Positions 26,905-35,118 of a stretch of 64,000 nt of DNA are shown here, piece after piece (the stretch's first letter is position 1; every line of letters begins with the position of its first letter). The position numbers were made by a program, and so were the translations under genes. This stretch comes from Citreimonas salinaria (GTDB lineage: Bacteria > Pseudomonadota > Alphaproteobacteria > Rhodobacterales > Rhodobacteraceae). The stretch is from NCBI RefSeq assembly GCF_900107235.1, contig NZ_FNPF01000013.1, positions 48,974-112,973 of the forward strand, in the 5' to 3' direction. The notes beneath the pieces are model-generated. The model was given only the letters and a program-made list of their open reading frames with translations, was not told where the DNA came from and made no database searches.

Positions 26905-27371
26905 TGTCTGACTTTCAAGATATCAAAAATTCTGATCCGCAAGTCGCGGAACGCATGACCGCCGCCACAGAAAAGCTAATTGAGCTAGCCAAATCGGCGC
27001 TAAATGTAGAACTGGACGCGATGGATATCGAGGCATGCCCTGAAGCCCGCATTCACGCGGTGAGTGGCGTCGATATCGACCTCGACCGCGCCCTAGAAGA
27101 GATGAAGGCGCTAGATCGGACGAAAGGCCTACTGGCGGAACAACAGCGCGCCGCCGCGATACGCGCAGGTGATAACGATGAGTTGGCCGCGCTGGCACGC
27201 CTCCCCCGGCACGAGCGCATGGCTACGGCTAGACGTCTGGGGGTGGACGATCTCAATAAGAAGCTTGATCCGACCAGCGTCTCTGACCGCAATCTGCTTC
27301 TTAAACAGTGTCTTAGCCTCAGCCCGCAACAGCGCATCAATTTTGCGCGTCGTCATGGGCTCATGCCATGA
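26904..27371 (+). CDS. Hypothetical protein of the element's early operon
   Basis: Acidic, mostly helical protein of 155 aa with no recognised domain. It starts at the ATG that shares a base with the previous stop and ends overlapping the next start by 4 bp. Heptad-like spacing of Leu/Ile/Ala in residues 15-40 and 60-95 suggests a coiled-coil tendency. Tight overlaps on both sides support a real gene; function unknown. Confidence 0.6.
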   Translation: MSDFQDIKNSDPQVAERMTAATEKLIELAKSALNVELDAMDIEACPEARIHAVSGVDIDLDRALEEMKALDRTKGLLAEQQRAAAIRAGDNDELAALARLPRHERMATARRLGVDDLNKKLDPTSVSDRNLLLKQCLSLSPQQRINFARRHGLMP

Positions 27372-27598
27372 CCTTCGAGGAGATCAAAGAGAAAGTCCGC
27401 GACGAATTCAAGGGCGTATGGTTCGGCCGTTTCGAAAGATTGGAAAATGGATACGAATTCAAACCGACCGGAGACGTCATAACATCTGAGCAAATGACCG
27501 AGATAATGAAGAGCGGCAGTCAGGGGCCGAAACTTTCACCGGAGGAGCGGAAACGGAACCGCCTTCGCGGTATCGCAGACTCCGCGACGGAGGTGTAA
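27368..27598 (+). CDS. Small hypothetical protein
   Basis: Charged protein of 76 aa (MTFEEIKEKVRDEFKG..., Lys/Glu rich) with an amphipathic first helix. It overlaps the upstream stop by 4 bp (ATGA) and is followed after 2 bp by the next gene. No family recognised; genuine on the basis of overlaps and codon pattern. Confidence 0.55.
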   Translation: MTFEEIKEKVRDEFKGVWFGRFERLENGYEFKPTGDVITSEQMTEIMKSGSQGPKLSPEERKRNRLRGIADSATEV

Positions 27599-27600
27599 AG

Positions 27601-27813
27601 ATGGGCACCAGCCTAATAGACTTCGAATGGGGCGGCGTGCCGCTGGATAAGGCGGCACGCAAGCGGAAGAAAGAACGCGACACTCGAACTTATCGTGGCC
27701 TTCTGGTGCGCCGATCATGGACCGCCGAAATGATCGCGGCAGAGAAAGAACGGCTTGAACGCGAAATTCGAGAATTCCTAACGCGGCAAACGGGCGGGGC
27801 ACAGCATGCATGA
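27601..27813 (+). CDS. Small basic hypothetical protein
   Basis: Protein of 70 aa, strongly basic in the middle (AARKRKKERDTRTYRG) and helical at the end (MIAAEKERLEREIREFLTRQ). The basic stretch could bind nucleic acid. The start has GGAGGTGTAAAG upstream, an excellent ribosome site overlapping the end of the previous gene. It overlaps the next gene by 8 bp. Confidence 0.55.
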   Translation: MGTSLIDFEWGGVPLDKAARKRKKERDTRTYRGLLVRRSWTAEMIAAEKERLEREIREFLTRQTGGAQHA

Positions 27814-27997
27814 TCCGATGAAATACGTTCGAGCGATCACCCGAATGAATCGGCGAGCCGCCCTTTGGAAAGCAGCGGCTGCGGCCTGCGATGACGACGC
27901 TTGCTTTAGAGCGAACACCCATTCAATCCAGCGCGCGATTTCGGACCAACTAGAACGCGAAGGCCTCGGGCCTGATGCGCAGGAAAAGGCAGCGTGA
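27806..27997 (+). CDS. Small hypothetical protein
   Basis: Protein of 63 aa, Ala-rich and helical, with two cysteines (AAACDDDACFR). It overlaps both neighbours (8 bp upstream, GTGA overlap downstream). Function unknown. Confidence 0.5.
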   Translation: MHDPMKYVRAITRMNRRAALWKAAAAACDDDACFRANTHSIQRAISDQLEREGLGPDAQEKAA

Positions 27998-28329
27998 CGA
28001 TGCAAAACTTTCTAAATGGGCGACTGCCCCGACACGATCCGGACGCGGCGCTAATCGAAGAGCTATCGGCGATCATCAAGACGGCGATCACCCAGCGAGA
28101 TCGCTGGCGCGGTATTGGGCTATGGATACCGTTTCGATGGGCTGTGGACGTGATGGACGATGACCCCGACCTTGCGCGCCGCGTGCTAACCGCCGCTGGT
28201 TTCACGCCTCGGAGTGATGGCAAGTGGACGTGGTCGAAGGTGGACGGCTGGGGCCTGCATAAGGTTGCCGATGTGGCGGCGTTGCGCGCTGTTTTCGAGG
28301 ACGCGCTGGACTTCCACCGGCCTCTGTAA
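27994..28329 (+). CDS. Hypothetical protein, end of early operon
   Basis: Protein of 111 aa from a GTG that overlaps the previous stop (GTGA); an ATG two codons later at 28000 is an equal choice. The segment WKGIGLW/RWRGIGLWIPFRWAVDV is rich in Trp and could sit against a membrane or a protein partner. The end GLHKVADVAALRAVFEDALD looks like a helical tail. No family recognised. Confidence 0.5.
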   Translation: MTMQNFLNGRLPRHDPDAALIEELSAIIKTAITQRDRWRGIGLWIPFRWAVDVMDDDPDLARRVLTAAGFTPRSDGKWTWSKVDGWGLHKVADVAALRAVFEDALDFHRPL

Positions 28330-28424
28330 ATCAGCTTGAAGCTGTATTTTCCAAGCCCGGCTGAGCGGTGAAGCGAAACATGAATTTCAGCTTCAAGCCG
28401 AAAAAGTACTGTAAAAATAAGTAG

Positions 28425-28453
28425 TTGACTCGTTTCGCGTCGCCTCCTAGTGA
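28425..28453 (+). promoter_or_regulatory. Predicted promoter before the 57-aa gene and primase
   Basis: TTGACT at 28425-28430, a 17-bp spacer and TAGTGA at 28448-28453. This repeats the spacing and -10 sequence of the element's left promoter. Upstream, two related stretches (CAGCTTGAAGCTG at 28332-28344 and CAGCTTCAAG at 28388-28397) may be binding sites of a regulator. Confidence 0.5.
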
Positions 28454-28484
28454 TAGCTTCATCAACCGGGAGGAGTTAGGAACC

Positions 28485-28658
28485 ATGAATATAATCGAAC
28501 TGGACCAATCCGACGCGGTCGCTGGATGCCTGATCCAGAAGACGGCCCGCCTACACGAACTCGCGCTTTTGCCGCGCAGTGCAGACGTCAAGACGGCGTT
28601 CGCGCTTCTGGTGGGGGAGATCGCGGCGCTTGCTGGTGAACCGGTGGCGCGCACCTGA
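28485..28658 (+). CDS. Small hypothetical protein upstream of the primase
   Basis: Protein of 57 aa (MNIIELDQSDAVAGCLIQKT...), acidic then hydrophobic. A very good ribosome site, GGGAGGAGTTAGGAACC, precedes the ATG. The gene sits alone between the predicted promoter at 28425 and a hairpin that begins at its stop codon. Function unknown; a small regulator is possible. Confidence 0.55.
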   Translation: MNIIELDQSDAVAGCLIQKTARLHELALLPRSADVKTAFALLVGEIAALAGEPVART

Positions 28659-28673
28659 CCGCGTCAGCGGTCA
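28656..28673 (+). terminator. Stop-overlapping hairpin
   Basis: TGACCGC and GCGGTCA pair over the loop GTCA; the first three bases are the stop codon of the 57-aa gene. It is followed by ATAAGAAT and no T tract. It may partly stop transcription before the primase gene. Confidence 0.5.
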
Positions 28674-28833
28674 TAAGAATAGCTCTTCCGCTAAGGCGGG
28701 CGGGTCAAATCCTCGGAGTCTTCTTTGTCTTCCTCCAAGGCGGACCACTGGTCCGGAGGGCAGTAGCCCCCACGCAAACATCGATGAATGGAGAAGGAAA
28801 TGGAATAAACAAACTGTTTGGAGATATACAAAA

Positions 28834-31800
28834 ATGGCAACTGAGAAACTGACCGAGAACGCATTTACGCGGGCGGGCGAAAACGTCCACGATCTGAAAG
28901 AATGCGAAGTCATTCCGCTGGACGAATACCGCGAGAAAATTCGGGCGCACGTCCCAAAGACGTCCCTGAACGACGCCGAGATTATCGGCACCGAGTCCGA
29001 TGGGTTCGAAGAATTCCTGAATCGCAAGGCCACGTTCCTTCTGGGCGAGATGTGGGGCGCGCGTGACCGGCGCAACACGCAAGATGGCCAATGGAGCCCG
29101 ACCGAACTGACGTGGGGGCAGTGGATCGCTGGCCAGCCCGGCAACCGGAAGAAGCCCGCATGGGGCTTCTCGCGTCACCCTATAGGCAGGTACAAAGCCG
29201 GGTCCTGCATCGTCCTAGGGTCTTCTGTAGAGGGCGCCCGGAAGGCCAAAGCCATGGACACGATGTTCGCCATGGGCCTCGACGTCGACTCCGGCGCGTC
29301 TTTGGGCGAGACCTTGGAGAAGCTGCAGGAACTGGGCGTCTTCTGCCTCGTCTACAGCAGCTATAATCATGGTAAGCGCGGCATCGAACTGAAGCGCGAT
29401 GATGTACTTCGCAAGCTGCAGATCGCCCGCGATCCAACGGACGAAGAGGTGCGGCAGTACCTGCGCGCCCACGACAAGAACCGGTATGAAGACTCGTTCG
29501 TTGATGCGGTGACCATCGCAGATCAGAAACACCAGACCGCTGGGGGCGTAAAGATCGTACTCGACACGCCGCCGCTGGACAAATTCCGTCTGATCTTCCC
29601 ACTGGCGGAGCCTGTCAAACTTATCGATCTGGGAGACACGCAGGACGGGGCGCTGGCGGTCTGGGAAGACAAGGTCACAGGGCTCGCGCGGAACGTGCTG
29701 GGCGTGCACTTCGACACGTCGTGCACCGATCCGTCGCGCCTGTTCTACACCGCCCGCCACCCCAAGGGCGCCGAATGGTACGCCGCCATCGTGCAGGGTG
29801 CGCCGCTGTCGTTCGACGGTATCAAGCCGATGCGGAAGTCGGCGTACACCGGGAACCGTGACTTGAACGCCTTCACCATGGCAGGCGGTCAGGGCGACGA
29901 ACGTCCGCAGTGCGTCACCCCTTCCGGGAAGTCGCTCAACGACTGGCACAGCGACGGCGGCAAGAACCGCTTCATGCTGGCGGACCTTATGGAGACCCTG
30001 TGCCCTGACAAGATCAGGCACTCAGGCGGCGAGGCCTCTGGACACGTCCACACGGAATGCCCGTTCGAGCACGAGCACGGTTCGGAGGGCGGTACCGCCA
30101 CCATGGCGATCAACTGCCTCGACAGTCAGAATGAGTACTGGACGTGGTTCTGTCACCATGACGCGTGCCAAGGAAGGCACAAGCTGCAGTTCCTCGAAGA
30201 GGCCCTGCGGGCGGGGTGGTTCGAGGAACGCGCGCTGTATGACGTGGATCAAGGATTCATGTTGGAAGTGGCGGACGGTGAAACCGATCCTTTCGCGCCA
30301 CTGCCCGGCGCCATCGGCGACGAGACGAAGACACCGGAAGAGCGGGCCCAAGCTTTCGACACGACCCACAGCCAAGCCGATATCGAGAAGTTCATAAAGG
30401 CGCTGTTCCGCGAAGGCGTCGACCTGACTACACAGGCCAACGTCACCGCGATCTTGGCCAAGGTGACGAACCTCGGTAAGCGCGAGCTTAAGAAGTTCTG
30501 GAAGGAACTGGAGGACGAGAAGAGGAAGGCGGAGCGCGCCAAGAAGCGCGATGATCAGCCCACAGGCATTTTCATCACCGAACCGGCGCCCGTCCTGACG
30601 CAGTATGCGTTGAACTGCATCAAGACCGCCAACGACGCCGCCCCCTTCCTCTTCGAATACATAGAAAAACCGACCATCGTCCGTAGAGGGCGCCTGATGA
30701 CGCTGGACCCAGACGGTAAGCGCCACCAGCTAGGCAAGGTCGCCACGTTTCTGAGGCCGACGGGCGACGAACTGCAGCACATCTACCCGCCGTGGGACGT
30801 GGTGAACGACGTGTTTGCGTCGGACCTGAAGGACTTCACGCTGCCCCTGCGCGGCGTGGTGGATACCCCGTTCTTCGCAGCGGACGGGGCGCTTGTGACG
30901 TCAAACGGGTATCACGCCGGATCGCAGATTTTTCTGGACAGTGAGTTGGTGCTGGCGGGCGTTAGCGCGCACCCGACGAGGGAAGAGGCACAGGACGCGG
31001 CGCGCTTCATCGTGGAAGAATGCTTGGCGGACTTCCCGCTGGGCGGGCTGTCTCGACAAGAGATTATGGACCAGACCTTCACGGAAAGCGGCGTCCCCGC
31101 CGTCGCGAACACCTTGGCGTTCATCCTGCTACCCTTCGCGCGAACCATGATCCATGGCCCGACGCCGGGGCACGTCATCAACAAGCCCGCGCCGGGTACC
31201 GGTGCCGGTTTTCTGGTGGACGTCTGCACCACGATCAGCAGCGGTGCGCCTGCGCCTGCCCTTGCCATGCCGAAGAACGCCGACGAACTGGCCAAGACGC
31301 TGGGTGCGGTGTTGATGGACGGCGAAGCAGTGATCTTCTTCGACAACATCAATCACGAGATGGACTCGCCAGACCTCGCGTCGGCGATGACTTCGCCACA
31401 CACAGGGTTCAAACTCCGAATCCTCGGGAAGACTCAGACGGCGCTTGTTCGGGTGCTGACGTCTTGGGCTTTCGCAGCGAATACGTTGACCATGAGCCCG
31501 GAGCTTCTGCGACGCTGTATCCTGATCGATCTGGACCGCAAGGCCGTTGATCCTGAGAAGTACGTGCCAGAAGGCGGCTGGCGTCATAGGGACGTGCGCG
31601 AATGGACGCGGAACAGCCGGGCCAAGCTGGTGCACGCGTGTCTTACCATCATCCAGCGGTGGGTCGCGGAAGGCATGACGCGCAGCGAGGACACGCTTGC
31701 GAGCTTCGAGAACTGGGCGGGCATTATGGGCGGCATCCTTGCTGCGTCCGGGGTCGGCGGCTTCATGGGCAATCAGTCGGCGCTTACCGACCTGTCGGAC

Positions 31801-32175
31801 GGTCGCGATGATGAGCTAGCCCACGTGGTGCAGGCGGTTGCCCAAGCCATGCACGGCATCGATGGCGCGCGGCTCTTCATCGGCTCCAAAACTGACGAGG
31901 AAACGGCGAAAGGACGGTTCGGCCTTTTCGACCTTCTGCACGCGATGGACGAGACGCCCCGGCTTGACCAGTGGGGCTATCGGGAGACGTTCACAGGCGA
32001 CGGTGTCGAAGTCGAGTACCACAACACGCGCAAGGCCGGGGTGCGGTTCAAGGCGGCGGCGAAACGGACCTATCGTGTAACGCTAGGTGGTGTGGCGTAC
32101 AGCGCCCGGTTCGAGCAAGAACACGATGGCCACGCGAACGCGAAGTGTTATCGGCTGGACCTGACGCCCCAGTGA
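28834..32175 (+). CDS. AEP-type primase/helicase replication protein
   Basis: Large replication protein of 1113 aa. The N-terminal part has the primase metal motif in GLDVDSG (D150, D152), then YSSYNHGK and FRLIFPL at the spacing of archaeo-eukaryotic-type primases of mobile elements. A zinc-binding segment follows (CPFEHEH at about residue 409 and FCHHDAC at about 441). The C-terminal half resembles a helicase domain with Walker B VIFFDN, but the expected Walker A reads PGTGAGFLVD (about residue 785) and lacks the GK[ST] lysine. It should start replication at the iteron cluster directly downstream. Start ATG at 28834; no in-frame ATG upstream. Confidence 0.8.
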   Translation: MATEKLTENAFTRAGENVHDLKECEVIPLDEYREKIRAHVPKTSLNDAEIIGTESDGFEEFLNRKATFLLGEMWGARDRRNTQDGQWSPTELTWGQWIAGQPGNRKKPAWGFSRHPIGRYKAGSCIVLGSSVEGARKAKAMDTMFAMGLDVDSGASLGETLEKLQELGVFCLVYSSYNHGKRGIELKRDDVLRKLQIARDPTDEEVRQYLRAHDKNRYEDSFVDAVTIADQKHQTAGGVKIVLDTPPLDKFRLIFPLAEPVKLIDLGDTQDGALAVWEDKVTGLARNVLGVHFDTSCTDPSRLFYTARHPKGAEWYAAIVQGAPLSFDGIKPMRKSAYTGNRDLNAFTMAGGQGDERPQCVTPSGKSLNDWHSDGGKNRFMLADLMETLCPDKIRHSGGEASGHVHTECPFEHEHGSEGGTATMAINCLDSQNEYWTWFCHHDACQGRHKLQFLEEALRAGWFEERALYDVDQGFMLEVADGETDPFAPLPGAIGDETKTPEERAQAFDTTHSQADIEKFIKALFREGVDLTTQANVTAILAKVTNLGKRELKKFWKELEDEKRKAERAKKRDDQPTGIFITEPAPVLTQYALNCIKTANDAAPFLFEYIEKPTIVRRGRLMTLDPDGKRHQLGKVATFLRPTGDELQHIYPPWDVVNDVFASDLKDFTLPLRGVVDTPFFAADGALVTSNGYHAGSQIFLDSELVLAGVSAHPTREEAQDAARFIVEECLADFPLGGLSRQEIMDQTFTESGVPAVANTLAFILLPFARTMIHGPTPGHVINKPAPGTGAGFLVDVCTTISSGAPAPALAMPKNADELAKTLGAVLMDGEAVIFFDNINHEMDSPDLASAMTSPHTGFKLRILGKTQTALVRVLTSWAFAANTLTMSPELLRRCILIDLDRKAVDPEKYVPEGGWRHRDVREWTRNSRAKLVHACLTIIQRWVAEGMTRSEDTLASFENWAGIMGGILAASGVGGFMGNQSALTDLSDGRDDELAHVVQAVAQAMHGIDGARLFIGSKTDEETAKGRFGLFDLLHAMDETPRLDQWGYRETFTGDGVEVEYHNTRKAGVRFKAAAKRTYRVTLGGVAYSARFEQEHDGHANAKCYRLDLTPQ

Positions 32176-32180
32176 GGGGA

Positions 32181-32504
32181 TGCGGGAGTAACTCCCGCAC
32201 TCCCGCATCAACTCCCGCAACTCCCGCAAAAAATTATCGTTTCTTATCAGCGCCTTATTAGCGATGTGCGGGAGTGCGGGAGTTGCGGGAGTTTTTCGGC
32301 CTCACGGCCCCTAAAGAAATAATATTTTCGCGTCGCTCATTAGGGGTCCGAAAAAATATTATTTCCAATCATCCTCAGGATACTCCCGCAACTCCCGCAC
32401 TCCCGCATATTTGCCGGAAGTCCCTGTAAAATAAGGGTAAATTTGATGCGGGAGTTGGCGTTCAACTCCCGCATAACTCCCGCAACTCCCGCATAACTCC
32501 CGCA
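32181..32504. repeat. Iteron cluster, predicted replication origin
   Basis: Sixteen copies of the 9-mer ACTCCCGCA lie in 324 bp: eleven on the + strand (from 32191, 32199, 32211, 32220, 32382, 32391, 32399, 32465, 32476, 32485, 32496) and five as TGCGGGAGT (from 32181, 32267, 32275, 32284, 32447). They flank an AT-rich centre with a 13-bp inverted repeat (32316-32328 against 32353-32365, GAAATAATATTTT). Two iteron blocks around an AT-rich core just after a primase/helicase gene is the design of SaPI origins and similar to P4; the core would be the melting site. Confidence 0.8.
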
Positions 32505-32743
32505 CACCCGCTGACGCGGGCACTCGCCGCGACCGAGATACACCGGTCCGCCGCGCCGACAGGGTCGCATGTTGGTCGGGCGCCCACCCCGCCAGATCAC
32601 CGCACCAACGCGCCACTAGATCACGGCGCGAGACGACTACAGCGATACGGCACCGCCTGCGTCAGCAGGTACGTCCGCCCGTCTGTTGCGATGCCGCACT
32701 CGGTCCTGCATGAATCGACGGGAGACGATTAGCGGGTGTCGAG
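32505..32743. other. Non-coding stretch between origin and CHC2-TIR gene
   Basis: About 240 bp. Two small hairpins with TGAC/GTCA loops are seen: CCCGC-TGAC-GCGGG at 32507-32520 and CCTGC-GTCA-GCAGG at 32656-32669. The ATG at 32744 has only a weak ribosome site (GGTGTCGAG). No further gene seen. Confidence 0.4.
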
Positions 32744-34156
32744 ATGGGCGAAGAGTACAAAGGCGTGCTCCTGCAGAGCCGCTACGATCTTAAGAGCGAC
32801 ATAGTGAGGATGCGCGAGATGGTCGATTGGTTGGGCGACCTATCGGAGAACGTCGAAAGCATCATTTGCGATTCCAAGCTCGGACACTGCTACGGCATCG
32901 TCATCAAGCCGGATCATTGGCATGAGGGTTTGCCAGCCGCCATTCGCACGGCGGGCATAGCCATCGGAGGCCACAACGGGATACTAGTGGAAGCCAACCG
33001 GGGACGCGGTTTCAATATCGATCCGGATTGGGGCGAGACGCTAGAGGTAGCAGCAGAGGCGCGCATAGCGCCACGAGAGGACCGAATGATTTTCTCACCA
33101 GTATTGTTGGATAGGATCAGAGAAAAAGTTGCCCTGTCCGACTTGGCTTCCCGTTGGGTGACGTGGGACACGCGTAAGAGCAATTTTGCTCGCGGCGATT
33201 ACTGGGCCCCGTGCCCGTTCCACAAGGAGGCATCTGCAAGTTTCCACATCGACGACCCAAAGGGTTACTATTACTGTTTTGGCTGTCAAGCCAAAGGAGA
33301 TGTTTTTAAGTTCTTGTGTGATATGAGGGGGATTGATTTTAGTCAATCAGTAAAGCAACTGGCATTCATTGCCGGTCTTGATGATGAAATAACCCTATAC
33401 GGTGCAAACCAGCAAGATGTTCCGGCTACACCGCAACCCGACCCCCTGAACCTTATTCAAATTAAAGATATCATGGTCGATAAATTCGATCAGGAGAACT
33501 TTTTGGAAATCGGCGTTGTCACAGGCTGGACGAACCACATTCGCCGTCACCCACGCCTCTTGCGGAGTCTTAGTTGGGGTGACCCAGATTACCCCGGAAA
33601 CGTGTTGGACCTAATCACCGCAATGGACGAAGCCCAAGACGGATCAATCGACAAGCTGAAATCCTACATCGACTCTAAGTTTTCATCCGAATATCGCGCC
33701 GCCACGCAGACCACCGCGTTCTCCGCCGCAAAGAAAAACCTAGGCTACCAGTTCGAACACCCCCGAAACGATATCATCGGAGTCATGATGCCGTTCGGGG
33801 GATTTGCTCCAGTCTATGAAGCAATCAAGTCCGCGTGCGAAACAACGCAGCTTCCCGCGAAGCGTGCCGACGAGGTTTGGAACCATTCGGTATTGATCAA
33901 CGACATTCTAGAGCTAATCAACCATTCCGCCGTAGTGATCTGTGATCTGACAGGGCGAAACGAAAACGTATTCTATGAGCTTGGCATCGCTCATGCGTGG
34001 GGTAAGCCGGTCATTCCAATAACGCAGAACAAGGACGATGTACCATTCGACCTTCGTCATCATCGCTACCTTCACTACCACAATAACAGTGAAGGGCGGC
34101 AAACCCTTCAGGATGACCTAGCGCGGAAGCTACAATCCCTCGTCGGGAAGCGGTAG
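32744..34156 (+). CDS. CHC2 zinc domain fused to TIR/deoxyribosyltransferase-like effector
   Basis: Fusion protein of 470 aa. Residues 1-114 are unrecognised. From M115 it follows the start of an alphaproteobacterial DnaG primase: FSPVLLDRIREKVALSDLA, then the CHC2 zinc site C157/H160/C178/C181 (CPFH...CFGC). Residues 238-312 are a helical segment that may be an effector-associated or death-like domain. Residues 343-466 match the TIR-like/nucleoside-2-deoxyribosyltransferase-like family found in defence proteins (GVMMPFGGFAPVYEAI, VVICDLTGRNENVFYELGIA, with E412 in YELG, KPVIPITQ). DnaG's catalytic TOPRIM domain is absent. I infer a sensor-effector that reads a replication signal and acts on a nucleotide such as NAD. 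No neighbour is overlapped. GC is lower than in adjacent genes. Confidence 0.75.
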   Translation: MGEEYKGVLLQSRYDLKSDIVRMREMVDWLGDLSENVESIICDSKLGHCYGIVIKPDHWHEGLPAAIRTAGIAIGGHNGILVEANRGRGFNIDPDWGETLEVAAEARIAPREDRMIFSPVLLDRIREKVALSDLASRWVTWDTRKSNFARGDYWAPCPFHKEASASFHIDDPKGYYYCFGCQAKGDVFKFLCDMRGIDFSQSVKQLAFIAGLDDEITLYGANQQDVPATPQPDPLNLIQIKDIMVDKFDQENFLEIGVVTGWTNHIRRHPRLLRSLSWGDPDYPGNVLDLITAMDEAQDGSIDKLKSYIDSKFSSEYRAATQTTAFSAAKKNLGYQFEHPRNDIIGVMMPFGGFAPVYEAIKSACETTQLPAKRADEVWNHSVLINDILELINHSAVVICDLTGRNENVFYELGIAHAWGKPVIPITQNKDDVPFDLRHHRYLHYHNNSEGRQTLQDDLARKLQSLVGKR

Positions 34157-34236
34157 GTTTAGGCGAAACAGCCCCCACAGCCGCCATTGAAATCGACAAG
34201 AGCAACCCGCCCGCCCGCGCCACTGCAAATTCCCGT

Positions 34237-34274
34237 TATGCAAACAGTGCATACCGATATGCGCTCAAAGCATA
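34237..34274. promoter_or_regulatory. Tandem palindromic operators
   Basis: TATGC-N7-GCATA occurs twice, at 34237-34253 and 34258-34274. The centres are 21 bp apart, two helical turns, so two dimers would bind on the same face. They lie in the gap between the CHC2-TIR gene and the serine recombinase gene and may control the latter. Confidence 0.6.
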
Positions 34275-34368
34275 CCTCTTGCTGCGGCGCTGACGCGCCC
34301 ACGAATCACTAAATCACTGATTCGAATCAATTTTCTGGCATAAAAGGCCTGCGTTCGCCCGCTGAACG

Positions 34369-34394
34369 TGTTATGACTCTCAGGTAACATAACA
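34369..34394. promoter_or_regulatory. Inverted repeat before the serine recombinase
   Basis: TGTTATG (34369-34375) and CATAACA (34388-34394) are separated by 12 bp, ending 28 bp before the recombinase start. Position suits an operator or a recombinase binding site. Confidence 0.4.
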
Positions 34395-34422
34395 GAATCG
34401 CCGTTAAGTGACTGGAAGTGAT

Positions 34423-35118
34423 ATGAAACAGCAGGCTATCGCATATCTCCGCACATCGTCCGCCACCAACACAGGCGCGGACAAGACGTCTGGCGCGCGT
34501 CAGCGCGAGGCAATCGAGCGCTGCGCTGACGCGCACGGCTTCGAGATCGTGGCGGAGTACTATGACGAGGCGGTCAGCGGCGCCGAACTGATTGAGAACC
34601 GCCCCGGCTTCAAGGCGCTGCTAGAGCGCATCGCCAGCAATGGCGTCCGGACCATTATCATTGAAGACCCCAGCCGCTTCGCGCGCACCATGCACGCCTC
34701 GATTTTCGGGGAAGTCCTACTGAAAAGCCTTGATGTACAGGTGATTTGCGCCAACGGCGAACCGCTTTTCGAAGATGAAGATGACATGCGCCGCGCCATG
34801 TCGCAGATCGGCATGGTATTCTCAGAGCTTGAAAAGCGGAAGCTGGTTAGCCGCTTGAAGAAGGGTCGCGATCTGCGTTCCGAGGCGCTGGGACGTCGAG
34901 TCGAAGGTGGATCGCGACAGTACTCAGAGGACGCGCTGACGCGCGCCAAGGCGCTTTACCGTGCCGACCGGAAGGGCAATCGCCGCACCCTGCGCGAGAT
35001 CTCTACAGCGCTTGCGGACGAGGGATACACGGCACCATCCGGCAAGCCATATCAGGCAAACAGCGTCCGCCAGATGCTTATCAAGGCTGGGACGTACAAG
35101 CCCGCCAAGGGCCGCTGA
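34423..35118 (+). CDS. Serine recombinase (resolvase/invertase family)
   Basis: Protein of 231 aa with an N-terminal resolvase domain: catalytic serine at about residue 12 in AYLRTSS, then the conserved arginines in EDPSRFARTMH and the long E-helix (MVFSELEKRKLVSRLKKGRD). The C-terminal 60 residues include a helix-turn-helix (TLREISTALADEGY). It could resolve multimers, invert a segment or act in excision beside the tyrosine integrase. Start ATG at 34423 with GGAAG 8 bp upstream; five codons further upstream is another possible start. The TGA stop lies in the loop of a hairpin. Confidence 0.85.
   Translation: MKQQAIAYLRTSSATNTGADKTSGARQREAIERCADAHGFEIVAEYYDEAVSGAELIENRPGFKALLERIASNGVRTIIIEDPSRFARTMHASIFGEVLLKSLDVQVICANGEPLFEDEDDMRRAMSQIGMVFSELEKRKLVSRLKKGRDLRSEALGRRVEGGSRQYSEDALTRAKALYRADRKGNRRTLREISTALADEGYTAPSGKPYQANSVRQMLIKAGTYKPAKGR

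Noticed and set aside
32181..32504. CRISPR-like array
   Set aside because: Repeats are only 9 bp, occur in both orientations and have no uniform spacers; no cas genes are near.
32340..32616. Open frames on the minus strand across the iteron region
   Set aside because: They arise from the repeated GC-rich 9-mer and encode low-complexity repeats (for example CGSCGSYAGV); the DNA is better read as an origin.
34423..35118. Serine recombinase as a DNA inversion switch
   Set aside because: No pair of long inverted repeats flanking a promoter or gene was found nearby; the short ones at 34237-34394 are operator-sized.
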